Part shown: positions 62,959 to 64,000 of the stretch, one piece after another
Position numbering within the stretch: position 1 is the first letter of the stretch
Layout of the letters: every line of letters starts with the position of its first letter
Assembly: GCF_029203285.1 (NCBI RefSeq)
Contig: NZ_CP115669.1
Span: forward strand, 4,774,001 to 4,838,000
DNA: 64,000 bases
DNA from: Pseudomonas sp. PSE14
Lineage (GTDB): Bacteria > Pseudomonadota > Gammaproteobacteria > Pseudomonadales > Pseudomonadaceae
Direction of reading: 5' to 3'
The notes under the pieces: model-generated
The model's input: the letters and a program-made list of their open reading frames with translations, nothing else
The model's database searches: none
What the model was told of the DNA's origin: nothing
Position numbers and translations under genes: made by a program

Positions 62959-63810
62959 TCAGTCGAACACCACGGTCTTGTTGTCGTGCACCAGCACGCG
63001 GTCTTCCAGGTGGTAGCGCAGGCCGCGGGCCAGCACCAGCTTCTCCACGTCCTTGCCCAGGCGCACCAGGTCCTCGACGTTGTCGCGGTGGGTGATGCGC
63101 ACCACGTCCTGCTCGATGATCGGGCCGGCGTCCAGCTCCTCGGTCACGTAGTGGCAGGTCGCACCGATCAGCTTCACCCCACGCAGCGAAGCCTGGTGGT
63201 AGGGCTTGGCGCCAACGAAGGACGGCAGGAAGCTGTGGTGGATGTTGATCACCTGGTGGCGGTACTTCTGGCACAGGTCCGGCGGCAGGATCTGCATGTA
63301 GCGCGCCAGCACCACGTTGTCGGCCTGGTGCTCGTCGATCAGGCGCGAGACCTGCTCGAAGGCCGGCTGCTTGTTCTTCGGGTCCACCGGAACGTGGAAG
63401 TACGGAATACCGTGCCACTCCACCATGCTGCGCAGGTCATCGTGGTTGGCGATCACGCAGGGAATCTCGCAGTCCAGTTCGCCGCTGTGCCAACGGTGCA
63501 GCAGGTCGGCCAGGCAGTGCGACTCGCGACTGGCCATCAGCACCACGCGCTTCTTCACCGACGAGTCGGTGATACGCCATTCCATGGAGAACTCGCGCGC
63601 GATGGGCGCGAAGGCCTGGCGGAATCCGTCGAGGTCGAACGGCAGGGAATCGGCACGGATTTCATGCCGCATGAAGAACCAGCCGTTGTCATTATCGGAA
63701 TGGTGACTGGCCTCGGTGATCCAGCCGTTGTAAGTGGCCAGGAAATTACTCACCTTGGCGACGATGCCGACCCCGTCAGGGCAGGCGATCACCAGTCGAA
63801 AAGTGCGCAT
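62959..63810 (-). CDS. purU: Formyltetrahydrofolate deformylase
   Basis: A 283-residue enzyme hydrolysing 10-formyl-THF to formate and THF, which balances one-carbon pools and purine synthesis. The N-terminal ACT domain begins FRLVIACPDGVGIVAKVSNF. The formyltransferase domain follows (KRVVLMASRESHCLADLLHR near 86), with catalytic residues in INIHHSFLPSFVGAKPYHQA near 190 and GATCHYVTEELDAGPII near 218. GGAG seven bases upstream fixes the start. Pseudomonas usually has two purU copies; this resembles purU1 (PA4314) if the next gene is mvaT. Confidence 0.93.
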   Translation of the reverse strand: MRTFRLVIACPDGVGIVAKVSNFLATYNGWITEASHHSDNDNGWFFMRHEIRADSLPFDLDGFRQAFAPIAREFSMEWRITDSSVKKRVVLMASRESHCLADLLHRWHSGELDCEIPCVIANHDDLRSMVEWHGIPYFHVPVDPKNKQPAFEQVSRLIDEHQADNVVLARYMQILPPDLCQKYRHQVINIHHSFLPSFVGAKPYHQASLRGVKLIGATCHYVTEELDAGPIIEQDVVRITHRDNVEDLVRLGKDVEKLVLARGLRYHLEDRVLVHDNKTVVFD

Positions 63811-64000
63811 GGGTGTACTCCAGATACATCGCGAAGGCCGCCATTCTAGCGGCTGGAGGGGAAAAGTTCAGCACTGCGCGGGAGTGGCCGACGAGAGCCA
63901 ATTAGGCCTGGCACTAAGTTTTCCGGTTAAATCCACCGCGCTAATAACTTAAATACTTGACTAATTACCCACAAAAGTTGTCTTCGCAGTTTACTTGAAC
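63811..64000. other. AT-rich intergenic region at the right edge
   Basis: No coding frame is supported. From 63920 the sequence becomes markedly AT-rich (TTCCGGTTAAATCC, then CTAATAACTTAAATACTTGA), which suggests a rightward promoter for a gene outside the window and possibly the purU promoter. TTGACT near 63957 is a possible -35. Confidence 0.45.

Overview
The window is chromosomal DNA of a Pseudomonas, most likely a species near the P. aeruginosa group but not P. aeruginosa itself. The evidence is high GC with strong third-position GC, Shine-Dalgarno-led genes in short operons, Pseudomonas-specific families (OruR, a PA4642-like protein, a PctD-like receptor), and many copies of the REP palindrome GGAGCGAGCTTGCTCGCGAA, which I associate with non-aeruginosa Pseudomonas. 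PAO1 locus numbers below are from memory, not from a search. I see no rRNA, tRNA, CRISPR, prophage, insertion sequence or REP-associated transposase.

Layout. Block 1 (1-24.4 kb) resembles PAO1 PA0851-PA0828: a DUF1244 tail and HopJ, trxB, a CHASE4-HAMP-PAS-GGDEF cyclase, cysZ, a SqdX-like glycosyltransferase behind a Pho-box-like site, a DegV protein, an ene-reductase with a NemR-like TetR repressor, a LysR/tautomerase/nitroreductase group, glutathione peroxidase, slyD, ackA-pta, an acyltransferase, an OmpA-like lipoprotein, a metallo-beta-lactamase-fold hydrolase, oruR and its neighbours. Block 2 (24.5-36.4 kb) resembles PA3921-PA3927: a MalT-like LuxR regulator, DUF1329 and DUF1302 envelope proteins, an acyl-CoA ligase, a thiolase, and an MFS exporter with an AraC regulator. 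It looks like an uptake, activation and thiolysis unit for a hydrophobic acid. Block 3 (36.6-61.5 kb) resembles PA4626-PA4647: hprA, rsmC, lysP, a Mn2+ exporter behind a yybP-ykoY riboswitch, a NAD(P)-epimerase, an M48 lipoprotein, a chemoreceptor, a catalytically degenerate SRAP protein, mqo behind a very long leader, an aldehyde dehydrogenase with a LysR regulator, and the salvage genes hpt, upp and uraA. Block 4 (61.7-64 kb) has a flippase-like membrane protein and purU.

The junctions between the blocks coincide with dispersed palindromic repeats, which suggests repeat-associated rearrangement relative to PAO1. Most of the window is ordinary core genome. The points most worth a second look are the SRAP protein lacking its catalytic Cys2, a 15-bp motif shared by two promoters of the acyl-CoA ligase/DUF1302 cluster, the Pho-box-like site before the lipid-type glycosyltransferase, the roughly 800-nt mqo leader with a palindrome over its putative -10, a possible attenuator before upp, and paired operators linking the TetR repressor to the ene-reductase. 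I did not find a clearly new multi-gene system.
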